44,628 bases of DNA, from NCBI RefSeq assembly GCF_004297125.1, contig NZ_SCVD01000005.1:1-44628 (forward strand). Direction: 5' to 3'. A model generated the notes under the pieces. It did no database searches and was not told the origin of the DNA. It saw only the letters and a program-made list of their open reading frames with translations. The DNA is from Phenylobacterium sp. GTDB taxonomy: Bacteria; Pseudomonadota; Alphaproteobacteria; Caulobacterales; Caulobacteraceae. Every line of letters begins with the position of its first letter. The stretch's first letter is position 1. The position numbers and the translations under genes are program-made. This document shows positions 7,996 through 16,787 of the stretch, one piece after another.

Positions 7996-9180
7996 GTGGG
8001 ACCTCTCGAGGGCTTGAAGGTCATCGACCTGGCGCGCTTCGTCGCCGGTCCCTACTGCGCCATGATCCTCGCGGACATGGGCGCGGAGGTCATCAAGGTC
8101 GAGAGCGGCGGCGGGGACAGCCTGCGCCTCTACCCGCCGGACCTGGGCGGCACGAGCCTGAATTTCCACGTCATGAATCGCGGAAAGAAGGGCTTGTCCC
8201 TCGATCTGCGCAAGCCCGAAGGCCAGGCGATCCTCAAGGCGCTGGTGGCCGAGGCCGACGTGCTGGTGGAGAATTTCGTGCCGGGCACGATGGAGAAGAT
8301 GGGCTGCGGCTGGGACGAGCTCAGAGCCATCAATCCACGGCTGATCATGTCGCGCATCAGCGGCTTCGGTCAGGATGGGCCCTACGCCGCGCGCCCATGC
8401 TTTGACTCCGCGGCGCAGGCCATGAGCGGGCTGATGGACCTGACCGGCCCCGCCGACGGTCCGCCGGTGCTGATGGGGGTATTTGTCTGCGACCATGTGG
8501 CCGGCCTGTATTCGACGATCGGCGTCCTGGCCGCGCTGCAGGCGCGCGAACGCACCGGCCAGGGCCAGATGGTGGATATCTCGCTGCTGGAAAGCGGCGC
8601 GTCGCTGCTCATGACCGCGATTCCGAACCAGATCCTCAACGGGGTGACCATGGGCCGGAACGGGGCCCGCGGACGGACCGTCGCGCCGAGCAACGCCTTC
8701 CAGGCTGGCGACGGCCGCTGGGTGCTGATCCTCTGCGGCGGCGACGACATGTTCGCGCGGTTCCTCAAGGCGATCGACCGCCTCGAGCTGCTCGAGGATC
8801 CGCGGTTCGCCAGCAATGCGGCCCGGGTCGCCAACCTGGCGGCCACCGAGGCGATCGTCGCCGACTGGTGCGCCAGGCACGACAGCGCCGAGATCGAGGC
8901 GGCGATGGGCCGGGCGGGCGTCCCCAGCGCAAAGATCGCCAGCGTCGCGGAGATGGTCGACAATCCGCAACTCCGCCACCGGGGCTTCATCGTCGAGATA
9001 CCCCAGGGCGGCGGGGTGAGCCTGCCGATGCAGGGCCCGGTCACCCGCCTGTCCGAGACGCCGGTGACGCCCCGCGGCCCGACCCCGCGAGCGGGCGAAC
9101 ACACCGAGGCGGTCCTCGAAAGCTGGCTTGGATACGACCCGGGGCGAATCGCAGAACTGCGTCGTGACGGCGTCGTTTGA
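7996..9180 (+). CDS. Class III (CaiB/Frc-family) CoA-transferase
   Basis: A 394-aa family III CoA-transferase. It has the N-terminal nucleotide-fold signature ADMGAEVIKVE, then SRISGFGQDGPY, a catalytic Asp166 in VCDHVAG at the position of the Frc aspartate, and ERTGQGQMVDISL. The GTG start at 7996 has CGGAGG 5 bases upstream; the ATG two bases before it is out of frame. It may move CoA from a product thioester onto the incoming acid, saving ATP. An alpha-methylacyl-CoA racemase is the alternative within this superfamily. It belongs to the class A-controlled MFS operon. Confidence 0.85.
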   Translation: MGPLEGLKVIDLARFVAGPYCAMILADMGAEVIKVESGGGDSLRLYPPDLGGTSLNFHVMNRGKKGLSLDLRKPEGQAILKALVAEADVLVENFVPGTMEKMGCGWDELRAINPRLIMSRISGFGQDGPYAARPCFDSAAQAMSGLMDLTGPADGPPVLMGVFVCDHVAGLYSTIGVLAALQARERTGQGQMVDISLLESGASLLMTAIPNQILNGVTMGRNGARGRTVAPSNAFQAGDGRWVLILCGGDDMFARFLKAIDRLELLEDPRFASNAARVANLAATEAIVADWCARHDSAEIEAAMGRAGVPSAKIASVAEMVDNPQLRHRGFIVEIPQGGGVSLPMQGPVTRLSETPVTPRGPTPRAGEHTEAVLESWLGYDPGRIAELRRDGVV

Positions 9181-9199
9181 CGCTCAGCGGGCGAGCCGA

Positions 9200-9243
9200 T
9201 TGACAGCTTGGGGCGCGGGGCATAGACCGTACAGAACTGTATG
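9200..9243 (+). promoter_or_regulatory. Promoter with class A operator for the Rieske oxygenase A operon
   Basis: -35 TTGACA (9200-9205), 17-bp spacer, -10 TAGACC (9223-9228). The operator CGTACAGAACTGTATG at 9228-9243 begins on the last -10 base. It differs from the consensus palindrome CATACAGTACTGTATG at two positions. Confidence 0.8.
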
Positions 9244-9283
9244 GATGAGAGTGTTGAGGCGTGCCCATGACGAGGCGTTGGCG

Positions 9284-9649
9284 GTGAGCGTCCATGACGA
9301 GGCGCCCGAAGGCATGACGCGGCTGATCGGGGCGGACGAGGTCCGCGAAGGCGACGTCCGCAAGGTGCGACTGGCCGGCGTCGAACCGATCGCGGTCTGC
9401 CGGATCGACGGGGGGTACTTCGCCACCCAGGACGGGTGCAGCCACGCGAAGGCTTCGCTGAGCGAAGGCTGGATCGAGGGCCACGACATTTGCTGCCCCG
9501 TCCATGACGGCCGCTTCGACGTCAGGGACGGCCGTCCCATGTGTTTCCCGGCGACCGATCCCATCCGGACCTTTCCGGTGCAGGTCATCGACGGAACGGT
9601 CTTTGCCGATCTGCGTGGCGCGCGGACGGACCAGGAGGTGTCGGCATGA
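9284..9649 (+). CDS. Rieske [2Fe-2S] ferredoxin (BphA3/NahAb-like)
   Basis: A small electron carrier between the FAD reductase (809) and the oxygenase. Cluster ligands are Cys52, His54, Cys71 and His74, in CSH and CPVH motifs 16 residues apart. The start is uncertain. GTG 9284 has GAGG 8 bases upstream and gives 121 aa. ATG 9314 (111 aa) is closer to the usual family start but has poor ribosome spacing. ATG 9245 would be nearly leaderless. The stop overlaps the alpha subunit start (ATGA), so synthesis is probably coupled. It is the only Rieske ferredoxin in the window. Confidence 0.88.
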   Translation: MSVHDEAPEGMTRLIGADEVREGDVRKVRLAGVEPIAVCRIDGGYFATQDGCSHAKASLSEGWIEGHDICCPVHDGRFDVRDGRPMCFPATDPIRTFPVQVIDGTVFADLRGARTDQEVSA

Positions 9650-10974
9650 GCGAGCAACTGGAAGAGGAGGTGTGGGCGCGTCCGTCTGCGGAATCGCTGC
9701 GCCAACTGGTCGACCTCCAGAAGGGGCGAATTTCTCCCCGGATTTTCTGGGACGACGCGATCTATCGGCTGGAGCTAGAGCGTATTTTCGCGCGCTGCTG
9801 GATCTTCGTGGCCCACGAGAGCCAGGTCGCCAGCCCCGGGGACTTCCTGACTACGACGATCGGCGAGGACGGCGTGATCGTCGCCCGCGGCAACGACGGG
9901 CAGGTCCGGGTGTTCCTCAACGCCTGCCCGCACCGAGGCAACCGGGTGTGCTTCGCTGAGGCCGGCAACGCCCGACGTTTCACGTGCAACTACCACGGCT
10001 GGGCGTTCGGCCGGGACGGCGCCCTGCTCGGCCTGCCGGCGGAGGAGATCTACGAGAAGACCTGTCCGGACTTCGACAAGTCGGAACTCGGGCTCATGCA
10101 GGCCCGGGTCGCCAGCTACAAGGGTCTGCTGTTCGCCACCTTCGATCCGGCGGCGCCGAGCCTCGACGACTATCTCGGCGACTATCGCTGGTACCTCGAC
10201 GTCATCCTCGACACCGACGAGGGCGGGACGGAGTTCCTCACCGGCAACATCAAGTCCTGGATCGACTGCAACTGGAAGGTCCCGGCGGAGAACTTCGTCG
10301 GCGACGCCCTGCACGCCCAGTGGACCCACAACTCGGGCGCCGTGGCGATGCTGGGCAGTGGGGTCGGCAAGGCCAAGCAGGACAGCGTCTACCAGGCCAA
10401 CACCAACGGGCACGGGATGCAGTTCGGCTTCGACATGGTGGGCAACATCATGACCCTCGGAGAGCCGGAGCTGGTCCAGTACATCCGCGAGCGCGAGACG
10501 CTGGTCGCCGAGCGGCTGGGAAAGGTGCGGTCGCGGATGGTCGCCGCGATGGGATCGGCGACGCTGTTTCCGCACTTCTCCTTCCTGGCGGGCCTCAACA
10601 CCATTCGCACCTGGAACCCGCGGGGGCCGCATCGCACGGAGCTGCACACCTGGGTGCTGGTCAACAAGGACGCCCCGGCGTCACTGAAGGCCAAGTACCG
10701 GCGTGGCGTGATGCGCACCTTCTCCCCGTCCGGCACTCTTGAAATGGACGACGGCGAGAACTGGGAGAACGCCACGCGCACCGCCGCCGGCGTCGTGGCG
10801 CGCCGCCAGAAGCTGCACTACGGCCTCGGCCTGAACAGCAAGGTCGAGCACGAGGAGCTGCCCGGCAACGTCCACCTGCGCAAGTTCAACGATTCCAACC
10901 AGCGGGCCTTCTACGGCCGCTGGCTGGACCTGCTTTGCGCCGAGGACTGGTCGCAAGTTCCGGGGGGGCGTTGA
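9646..10974 (+). CDS. Rieske ring-hydroxylating dioxygenase alpha subunit A
   Basis: A 442-aa catalytic subunit of an alpha3beta3-type Rieske oxygenase that adds O2 to an aromatic ring to give a cis-dihydrodiol. The Rieske centre is Cys94, His96, Cys114 and His117 (CPH…CNYH). The mononuclear iron site is in NFVGDALHAQWTH with Asp220 as bridge and His223 and His228 as ligands; the third ligand is expected in the downstream MDDGENWE block. AGGAGGTG lies 6 bases before ATG 9646. It is clearly homologous along its length to the alpha subunit at 24162. The family is NahAc/BphA-like; the substrate is unknown. Confidence 0.93.
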   Translation: MSEQLEEEVWARPSAESLRQLVDLQKGRISPRIFWDDAIYRLELERIFARCWIFVAHESQVASPGDFLTTTIGEDGVIVARGNDGQVRVFLNACPHRGNRVCFAEAGNARRFTCNYHGWAFGRDGALLGLPAEEIYEKTCPDFDKSELGLMQARVASYKGLLFATFDPAAPSLDDYLGDYRWYLDVILDTDEGGTEFLTGNIKSWIDCNWKVPAENFVGDALHAQWTHNSGAVAMLGSGVGKAKQDSVYQANTNGHGMQFGFDMVGNIMTLGEPELVQYIRERETLVAERLGKVRSRMVAAMGSATLFPHFSFLAGLNTIRTWNPRGPHRTELHTWVLVNKDAPASLKAKYRRGVMRTFSPSGTLEMDDGENWENATRTAAGVVARRQKLHYGLGLNSKVEHEELPGNVHLRKFNDSNQRAFYGRWLDLLCAEDWSQVPGGR

Positions 10975-10976
10975 GC

Positions 10977-11555
10977 GTGAGCCAGGTGCAAGAGCCACAT
11001 CCCGCCGATGCGATTCGCTCGCCCAGGCCGCCGCAGTTTCCGGCCCTTCCCGACCCCCGTCTGGTCTTTGAGATCGAGCAGTTCCTGTACCGCGAGGCCA
11101 GGCTTCTGGACGAGGAGCGCTACGAGGAGTGGCTCGGACTTCTGACGGAAGATGTCCACTATTGGATGCCCGGGATCCAGGCCCGTTATCGCAACGACAC
11201 CTCGGGCGGACCGATCAGCGAGCGCATGGCGTTCTATGACGACGATCTGCTGAACCTGCGCCGGCGGGTCACCCGGTTCATGCACGCCACGGCGTGGGCC
11301 GAGGACCCGGCGACCCGGGCCTGCCACATCATCAACAACGTCGAGGTGGAGCTCACCGACACGGAGGGCGATTACCGCGTGTATTCGACGTTCGTGAACT
11401 GCCGGGGTCGCAACGAGGCGGAGGAAAGCTGGCTGGCGGGCCGGCGCACGGATCTGCTTCGCCGCGACGCGGAAGGCGCGCTGCGGCTCGCCCGGCGCGA
11501 GATCTACATCACGCAGACGGTGCTGCTCGCCAAGAACCTCAACGTCTTCCTGTGA
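10977..11555 (+). CDS. Rieske dioxygenase beta subunit A
   Basis: A 192-aa structural beta subunit of the NTF2-like SnoaL fold, with the family motifs FLYREARLLDEERYEEWL near residue 40, DVHYWMPG, and the C-terminal LLAKNLNVFL. I place the start at GTG 10977, 8 bases after a run of seven G; TTG 10971 is possible but too close to that run. It follows the alpha subunit stop by two bases and is followed by the dihydrodiol dehydrogenase. Confidence 0.9.
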   Translation: MSQVQEPHPADAIRSPRPPQFPALPDPRLVFEIEQFLYREARLLDEERYEEWLGLLTEDVHYWMPGIQARYRNDTSGGPISERMAFYDDDLLNLRRRVTRFMHATAWAEDPATRACHIINNVEVELTDTEGDYRVYSTFVNCRGRNEAEESWLAGRRTDLLRRDAEGALRLARREIYITQTVLLAKNLNVFL

Positions 11556-11565
11556 TGGGGGCCTC

Positions 11566-12372
11566 ATGAGCGGCTGGCTGACCGACCAGGTGGCGATTGT
11601 CACCGGCGCTTCAACGGGGATCGGACGGGCGGTGGTCGACCGCTACATGGCCGAGGGGGTCCGCGGCGTGGTCGCTCTGGACCGTGACGCTGAGGGACTC
11701 CAGGCCCTTGGAGAGGCCCATGGCGACCGCCTCAAGACCGTGGTCGGAGACGTGCGCGAATGGACGGCGCACGAGACGGCGGTAAGGACGGCCGTTTCCG
11801 CCTTCGGTCGGCTGGATATCGCGGTCGGCAACGCCGGTGTGTTCGACTTCCACCGCCCGCTGTCGAAGTACACGCCCGAGAGTCTCGTCGCGGCGATGGA
11901 TGAGCTCTTCGCGATCAATGTGCGGGGCTATCTGCTCCTCGCCCTCGCCGCACGGGAGGCGCTGGTCGAGACCCGCGGGAGCCTGGTGTTCACCGCCTCG
12001 GTCGCGAGCCATGAGGCCGGAGGCGGCGGCGTCCTCTACGTGAGCTCCAAGCACGCGGTGCTCGGGCTGATCCGTCGGCTGGCGCTGGAGTTCGCGCCCG
12101 ACGTCCGCGTCAATGGCGTCGGACCGGGAGCGACGCTCACGCAGTTGCGCGGAACGGAGAGCCTCGGACAGGCGCAGCGTTCCCTCGGCGCGGATCGGGA
12201 GGCCTCGGCGGCGCGCATCGTCCCGACGAACCCGCTGCGCCTGGCGCAGGAGGCCGAAGACCATGCTGGCCTGTATGTTCTTCTGGCCAGCCGCCGAGAC
12301 TCCCGCGCGGTCACCGGGCAGGTGATCCTGAGCGACGGCGGCGTTGGTGTGCGTCCCATCGCGCCGTTCTAG
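11566..12372 (+). CDS. cis-Dihydrodiol dehydrogenase (BphB-like SDR)
   Basis: A 268-aa short-chain dehydrogenase that would oxidise the cis-dihydrodiol from the Rieske oxygenase to a catechol with NAD+. Cofactor motif TGASTGIG (13-20), NAG (89-91), catalytic Ser145, Tyr158 and Lys162. Blocks such as DELFAINVRGYLL, SKHAVLGLIRRLALE and RVNGVGPG closely follow BphB/NahB-type dihydrodiol dehydrogenases rather than FabG. It is the last gene of the ferredoxin-alpha-beta-SDR operon and the only such dehydrogenase in the window. Confidence 0.88.
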   Translation: MSGWLTDQVAIVTGASTGIGRAVVDRYMAEGVRGVVALDRDAEGLQALGEAHGDRLKTVVGDVREWTAHETAVRTAVSAFGRLDIAVGNAGVFDFHRPLSKYTPESLVAAMDELFAINVRGYLLLALAAREALVETRGSLVFTASVASHEAGGGGVLYVSSKHAVLGLIRRLALEFAPDVRVNGVGPGATLTQLRGTESLGQAQRSLGADREASAARIVPTNPLRLAQEAEDHAGLYVLLASRRDSRAVTGQVILSDGGVGVRPIAPF

Positions 12373-12380
12373 GGCGCCAA

Positions 12381-12423
12381 TTGACACCCCAATGGCTGTC
12401 GACTAACCAAACATAACTGTATG
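12381..12423 (+). promoter_or_regulatory. Promoter with class A operator for the hydratase-aldolase operon
   Basis: -35 TTGACA (12381-12386), 17-bp spacer, -10 TAACCA (12404-12409). The operator CAAACATAACTGTATG at 12408-12423 overlaps the last two -10 bases. It is the weakest class A palindrome in its left arm, but the right arm CTGTATG is perfect. Confidence 0.75.
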
Positions 12424-12494
12424 GAAATGTCGCGGTGGCGTTGACCGCGGATCGGCGTGGGAAGCGACCCGCCGCCAAGGGAGCGGGATCGATC

Positions 12495-13295
12495 ATGGAG
12501 CAGGCGCAGATCGGCGAAGTCGCCCGGCGGCTCGACGAGGCCGAGAAGACCGGTCGGCCGATGCGTCAGCTCTCGTTGGAATATCCCGACATCACCTTCG
12601 ACCAAGCCTATGCCGTTCAGGAGCAGTGGGTCGCGCTGAAGATCGCGGCGGGCCGGCAGGTGCGGGGCCATAAGATCGGGCTCACCTCGAAGGCGATGCA
12701 GCAGCTCGCCCGCATCGACGAACCTGACCACGGCGTCCTTCTGGACGACATGATGCTGGAGAGCGGCGCGCAGATTCCGATGTCGCGGTTCATCGAGCCG
12801 CGGCTGGAGGTCGAGCTGGCCTTCATGCTCAAGAAGCCCCTGGTGGGCCCGAACTGCACCCTCTTCGACGTCCTCGACGCGACGGCCTATGTGACCCCGG
12901 CCCTCGAGATCATCGACGCGCGCATACAGCGGGTCGACCCCGAGACCGGTGCGATGCGCCGGGTGTTCGACACGATCGCCGACAACGCCGCGAACGGCGC
13001 CGTGGTCCTCGGAGGGCAGCCGAAGCGGCCGGACGATCTCGATCTGCGCTGGGTCTCCGCGCTGATGTTCCGCAACGGGGAGATCGAGGAATCCGGCGTC
13101 GCTGCGGCGGTGTTGAACCATCCGGCGAACGGCATCGTCTGGCTGGCCAACAAGCTGGCGCGCTTTGGCGGGCGCCTGGAGGCCGGCGAGGTCGTGCTGG
13201 CCGGGTCCTTCACCCGCGCCGTTCCGGTCGCCGCCGGGGACACGTTCCACGTCGAGTACGGCCCGCTCGGGTCGATCTCCTGCCGGTTCGTCTGA
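12495..13295 (+). CDS. HpaH/HpcG-like 2-oxo-alkenoate hydratase
   Basis: A 266-aa member of the FAH-like 2-keto-4-pentenoate hydratase family. It carries the signatures [67 protein letters not shown] and DTFHVEYG. These match 2-oxo-hept-4-ene-1,7-dioate hydratase (HpaH) more closely than MhpD-type pentadienoate hydratases. It adds water to the dienoate left after C-C cleavage. HpaH likeness suggests that the intermediate carries a distal carboxylate (inference). ATG 12495 was preferred over an in-frame GTG at 12435 that lies near the transcription start. Confidence 0.88.
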   Translation: MEQAQIGEVARRLDEAEKTGRPMRQLSLEYPDITFDQAYAVQEQWVALKIAAGRQVRGHKIGLTSKAMQQLARIDEPDHGVLLDDMMLESGAQIPMSRFIEPRLEVELAFMLKKPLVGPNCTLFDVLDATAYVTPALEIIDARIQRVDPETGAMRRVFDTIADNAANGAVVLGGQPKRPDDLDLRWVSALMFRNGEIEESGVAAAVLNHPANGIVWLANKLARFGGRLEAGEVVLAGSFTRAVPVAAGDTFHVEYGPLGSISCRFV

Positions 13296-13296
13296 G

Positions 13297-14100
13297 ATGG
13301 ACGACCTGCTCACCAACCGGTTCAAGGCGCGGCTGGCGCGCGGCGAGCTGCTGGTCGGCCTCTGGTCGGTCATGGCCGACCCGCTGGCGGCGGAGGTCTG
13401 CGCCGGCGCGGCTTTCGACTGGATGCTGCTGGATCTGGAGCATGGGCCGAACGACCTGCGCACCATCCTCAGCCAGCTGCAGGTTCTCGCGGCCTACGAC
13501 ACCCATCCGGTCGTCCGCCCGCGATCGGACGATCCGAACCTGATCAAGCAGCTGCTCGACATCGGCGTGCAGACCATGCTCGTCCCCATGGTGGAGAGCG
13601 GCGACCAGGCCGAGCGGCTGGTCAAGGCCGTGCGATACCCCCCGAACGGGATGCGTGGCGTCGGCGCCGGACTGGCCCGCGCTTCTCGCTGGAGCCGGAT
13701 CCGGTCCTACCTGGGACGGGCCGACGCGGAGATCTGCCTCCTGGTGCAGATCGAGTCCCGTCGCGGCCTGGCGAACCTGGAAGAGATCGCCACGGCGCCC
13801 GGTGTGGATGGCGTGTTCATCGGCGCGGCCGATCTCGCCGCCGACATGGGCCACCTGGGCCAGCCCGGGCACCCTGACGTCGTCGCGGCGATGGAGACGG
13901 CGATCGAAAGGCTGCGGAAGCTCGGCCAGCGGGTCGGCGCCCTCTCCGTCGACGAGACCGTTGCGCGCGGGCTGATCGACAAGGGCTGCAGCTTCGTCGC
14001 CGTCGGAGCGGACGTGCATCTGCTCGCCCGCAGTGTGGAGCGGCTGGCGCAGGCGTTCCGGCCTGCCGCGCCGGACGCCGGCGCGGCGCCTGGCAGATAA
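13297..14100 (+). CDS. HpaI-like class II pyruvate aldolase
   Basis: A 267-aa HpcH/HpaI-family metal-dependent aldolase that splits a 4-hydroxy-2-oxo acid to pyruvate and an aldehyde. Catalytic His49 (LDLEHGPND), Arg74, and metal ligands Glu153 (VQIES) and Asp179 ([11 protein letters not shown]) are all present. It starts one base after the hydratase stop and is surely co-transcribed. No acetaldehyde-type acylating dehydrogenase (MhpF) accompanies it, unlike classical meta-pathways. The aldehyde product is therefore probably a larger semialdehyde handled elsewhere. Confidence 0.9.
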   Translation: MDDLLTNRFKARLARGELLVGLWSVMADPLAAEVCAGAAFDWMLLDLEHGPNDLRTILSQLQVLAAYDTHPVVRPRSDDPNLIKQLLDIGVQTMLVPMVESGDQAERLVKAVRYPPNGMRGVGAGLARASRWSRIRSYLGRADAEICLLVQIESRRGLANLEEIATAPGVDGVFIGAADLAADMGHLGQPGHPDVVAAMETAIERLRKLGQRVGALSVDETVARGLIDKGCSFVAVGADVHLLARSVERLAQAFRPAAPDAGAAPGR

Positions 14101-14334
14101 GTCGGAATGCTCCGAGAAATTCCGAGGAAGTGTTGCAGGTCGAACACCCCCGATGCCGCCGCGATCGGCGAGCGGCGGGGTAGCTGCACAAAAACAATGG
14201 CTTAGGGGGAGCGTCGTGCGTTCCCAGCGGGCCTCGGGCCGAAATCATATGATTGCAAGATACGATAGCGTATGTTGTATATCGCGTAATCCCGCGAGCC
14301 CGGAACAGGGCCGCACAAACCGAGGGGGGATCTG
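14101..14334 (+). promoter_or_regulatory. Promoter region of the TonB receptor with class B operator
   Basis: -35 TTGCAA (14253-14258), 17-bp spacer, -10 TGTATA (14276-14281). The spacer is filled by the class B palindrome GATACGATAGCGTATG (14259-14274). A perfect 12-bp palindrome AATCATATGATT (14243-14254) sits against the -35 and may bind another protein. The rest of the region (14101-14240) shows no gene. Confidence 0.7.
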
Positions 14335-16644
14335 ATGAAGCTCCGACAGCAAGCCTATTTCTCGAGCGCGGCGGTCTGCGCCATGCTCCTCGCCAGCGTG
14401 CCCACCGGCGCGGCGGCGCAAACCTCTGGGGCGGGCGGCGAAAGCGTCGCGCTTGAGGAACTGGTCGTCACCGCGCGCAAGCGGGAGGAGACGCTGCAGG
14501 ACGTCCCGGTGTCGGTTGCGGCCGTCACCGGCCAGGCCCTGCGCGACGAGAAGATCGTCAACCAGGTGGACCTGGCGATGCGGGTCCCGGCGTTCAAGCA
14601 GACCACCGCGGGCGTCAACACCTACACCTTCATCCGCGGCGTCGGTTCGGGCGGCAACCCCTCGTTCGAACAGTCCGTGGCGAGCTTCGTCGATGGCGTG
14701 TACGCGGGTCGCGGGCAACAGTCCCGGTTTCCCTATTATGACCTCGAGCGCGTGGAGGTCCTGCGCGGCCCGCAGGTCGCGCTCTATGGCAACAGCGCTA
14801 TCGCCGGCGCGATCAGCGTGATCACCCGCAAGCCTGGCGACACCTTCGAGGGGGACCTGTCGGTCAGCTACGAGACCCAGCACCAGGAGACGGTCGTCCA
14901 GGGGGGCGTGACGCTGCCGGTGAGCGACCGTTTCCGTATCCGCGCCGCCGGGTACTACGCGGACCTGAACAAGGGCTGGCTGAAGACCCTTCGGCCGACG
15001 GGCGTCACGCATGACCCGCGGCGCCGCGACCGCGCCGGCCGCATCTCCGCCGAACTCGAACCGACCGAGGACCTGTCGATCGAGCTGAAGTACGACTCGT
15101 ACTCTCTACTCGGCCTTGGCGGCACGAACCAGGCGACGGCCAATATCGGCAACGGCGCCGTGACGGAATTCCGTTTCGACCGCGTGCGGTCCTTCGGCAG
15201 CGGTCCGCCGCAGAACGGGAAGACCCAAGACACTGCGCGGATGAACAACCAGACCCTGCAGGCGACCGTGAACTACGACGTCGGTCTCGGGACCATCACT
15301 TCGGTCACGGCCTACACCTGGTACGGCTTCTCACAGGACACCGAGGGCGACATGAGCCCTCTGCCGATCTTCGATTACGATCACCATGAGCACTACAACC
15401 AGTTCAGCCAGGAAGTCCGGCTCACCTCCAGCGGCGATCAACGGCTGAACTACATCCTCGGCGCCTACTTCCAGAAGGACAACCTCAACCCTTCGGCGCA
15501 GAACAAGCTCAACCTGGCGGCCCAGCCTGCGCCGTTCGGATCGCCCCTCCCGCCGATCGCACGCCTCAGCTACCTGGATCAGCAGACGAAGAACTACTCG
15601 GTGTTCTTCGACACCAACTACCAGCTGACCGACAGCCTGAAGGTGAACTTCGCGGCCCGCTATATGCGCGTTGAAAAGGATGCTGAGCAGGGCTCCTATT
15701 CGGTGCGCATCAACACGACCACGCCCGATCCCTCGATCGAGCAGTCGCCCGCGCCGGGGGTGCCCTCGATCTACTCTCGGGTGTACGGCGTGCCGCACAT
15801 CTTCCGGGACCTCGAGCTGTCGGAGTCCCACTTCATGCCGGAATTGGGCCTCCAGTACAAAGTCGAGAACGGCATGTTCTACGCCAAGGTGGTGCGTGGC
15901 GCGAAGGCCGGCGGGTTCGACTGGGTCTATGCCGGGGCGGACCGGAATGCGCTGAAGTTCCTCCCGGAAAAGGCGACCTCCTACGAGGCCGGCTACCGCG
16001 GCACGCTGGTGGACGGGCGGCTGTTCTTCGGCGCCACCATCTACCGGACGGACATCGAGGACCTGCAGGTCAGCGTCTTTGACGGCCGCACCAGTTATGT
16101 CGTGGGCAATGCCGCCAAGCAGCGGGCGCAAGGCGTCGAGACCGACTTCACCTGGCGTCCCACGTCGGCGCTGCGGATCAACGGGGCGCTCGCCTACAGC
16201 GACGCCTACTGGGTCAGCTATCCGAACTCCGCGTGCTACGTGGAGCAGCGTCTCGCGACGCCGGCGGGCACGGTCTGCCGCCAGGACCTCACCGGCAAGC
16301 CCGCGCCGGTCAATTCGAAGTGGTCCGCTTCGCTCGGCGTCAGCCACAAGGCCGACCTGGGGCCCTACGTTCTGACCACCCAGGCCAACTACAGCTACCG
16401 CACGAAGTCCAACCTGGGTCTGTCGAACGACCCGATGCAGATCCAGAAGGCCTTCGGCCTGCTCGACGCCCGCGTGGCGCTCGCCACCGCCGACGAGCGC
16501 TGGACCGTCGCGGTGTTCGGCAAGAACCTGACGGACGAACTCTACAGCGACTATGGCACCGACGCGCCAAGCGTCACGGGCGTTCGCTTCCGTGACACCC
16601 AGCGCACTCGCCAGGTGGGGGTCGAGCTCTCCACCCGCTTCTAG
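14335..16644 (+). CDS. TonB-dependent outer-membrane receptor
   Basis: A 769-aa receptor with a signal peptide (about residues 1-29, ending GAAAQ), a TonB-box/plug start EELVVTARKREETLQDVPVS, the plug motif VEVLRGPQVALYGN near residue 140, and a C-terminal beta strand ending in aromatic Phe (GVELSTRF). Length is typical. Receptors of this subgroup in sphingomonads and caulobacters import hydrophobic or aromatic compounds as well as siderophores. Its place in the catabolic island and its class B operator suggest that it imports the substrate. A strong terminator follows. Confidence 0.92.
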   Translation: MKLRQQAYFSSAAVCAMLLASVPTGAAAQTSGAGGESVALEELVVTARKREETLQDVPVSVAAVTGQALRDEKIVNQVDLAMRVPAFKQTTAGVNTYTFIRGVGSGGNPSFEQSVASFVDGVYAGRGQQSRFPYYDLERVEVLRGPQVALYGNSAIAGAISVITRKPGDTFEGDLSVSYETQHQETVVQGGVTLPVSDRFRIRAAGYYADLNKGWLKTLRPTGVTHDPRRRDRAGRISAELEPTEDLSIELKYDSYSLLGLGGTNQATANIGNGAVTEFRFDRVRSFGSGPPQNGKTQDTARMNNQTLQATVNYDVGLGTITSVTAYTWYGFSQDTEGDMSPLPIFDYDHHEHYNQFSQEVRLTSSGDQRLNYILGAYFQKDNLNPSAQNKLNLAAQPAPFGSPLPPIARLSYLDQQTKNYSVFFDTNYQLTDSLKVNFAARYMRVEKDAEQGSYSVRINTTTPDPSIEQSPAPGVPSIYSRVYGVPHIFRDLELSESHFMPELGLQYKVENGMFYAKVVRGAKAGGFDWVYAGADRNALKFLPEKATSYEAGYRGTLVDGRLFFGATIYRTDIEDLQVSVFDGRTSYVVGNAAKQRAQGVETDFTWRPTSALRINGALAYSDAYWVSYPNSACYVEQRLATPAGTVCRQDLTGKPAPVNSKWSASLGVSHKADLGPYVLTTQANYSYRTKSNLGLSNDPMQIQKAFGLLDARVALATADERWTVAVFGKNLTDELYSDYGTDAPSVTGVRFRDTQRTRQVGVELSTRF

Positions 16645-16689
16645 TCGCCACAGAAGCCCGCCCCGATCCTCCCCGGGGCGGCATAGGAC

Positions 16690-16720
16690 TGGCCCCGGGC
16701 TCGCGCCCGGGGCCATTTTT
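16690..16720 (+). terminator. Rho-independent terminator after the TonB receptor
   Basis: An 11-bp perfect stem (TGGCCCCGGGC with GCCCGGGGCCA), a 4-base TCGC loop and TTTTT directly after. A weaker GC hairpin (CGCCCCG…CGGGGCG) lies just before it at about 16660-16680. A third GC hairpin without a U-run, near 16748-16772, may serve the convergent gene that ends at 16788. Confidence 0.9.
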
Positions 16721-16787
16721 CTGAGTGCGCAGGCGGAGCGGCAGTCTTGCCCCGGCCGCGCTGCGGCCGGGGATCGGCAGCGGCCGG

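Noticed and set aside
9245..9247. ATG 9245 as the ferredoxin start
   Set aside because: It would sit only a few bases after the predicted transcript start with no ribosome site, and the added N-terminus is not family-like.
12369..13466. Minus-strand open frame across the hydratase gene
   Set aside because: The plus strand encodes a clear HpaH-like protein with a mapped promoter; the minus product has no family features.
809..14100. Identification as a carbazole (car) cluster
   Set aside because: LigAB plus a CarC-like hydrolase fit, but the oxygenase is a two-subunit alpha/beta enzyme with a dihydrodiol dehydrogenase, not the single-subunit CarAa type, and the hydratase/aldolase are HpaH/HpaI-like.
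809..14100. Identification as a standard biphenyl (bph) or naphthalene (nah) operon
   Set aside because: No class I extradiol dioxygenase, no MhpF-like acylating dehydrogenase, and extra CoA ligases and a CoA-transferase are inconsistent with a classical bph or nah operon.
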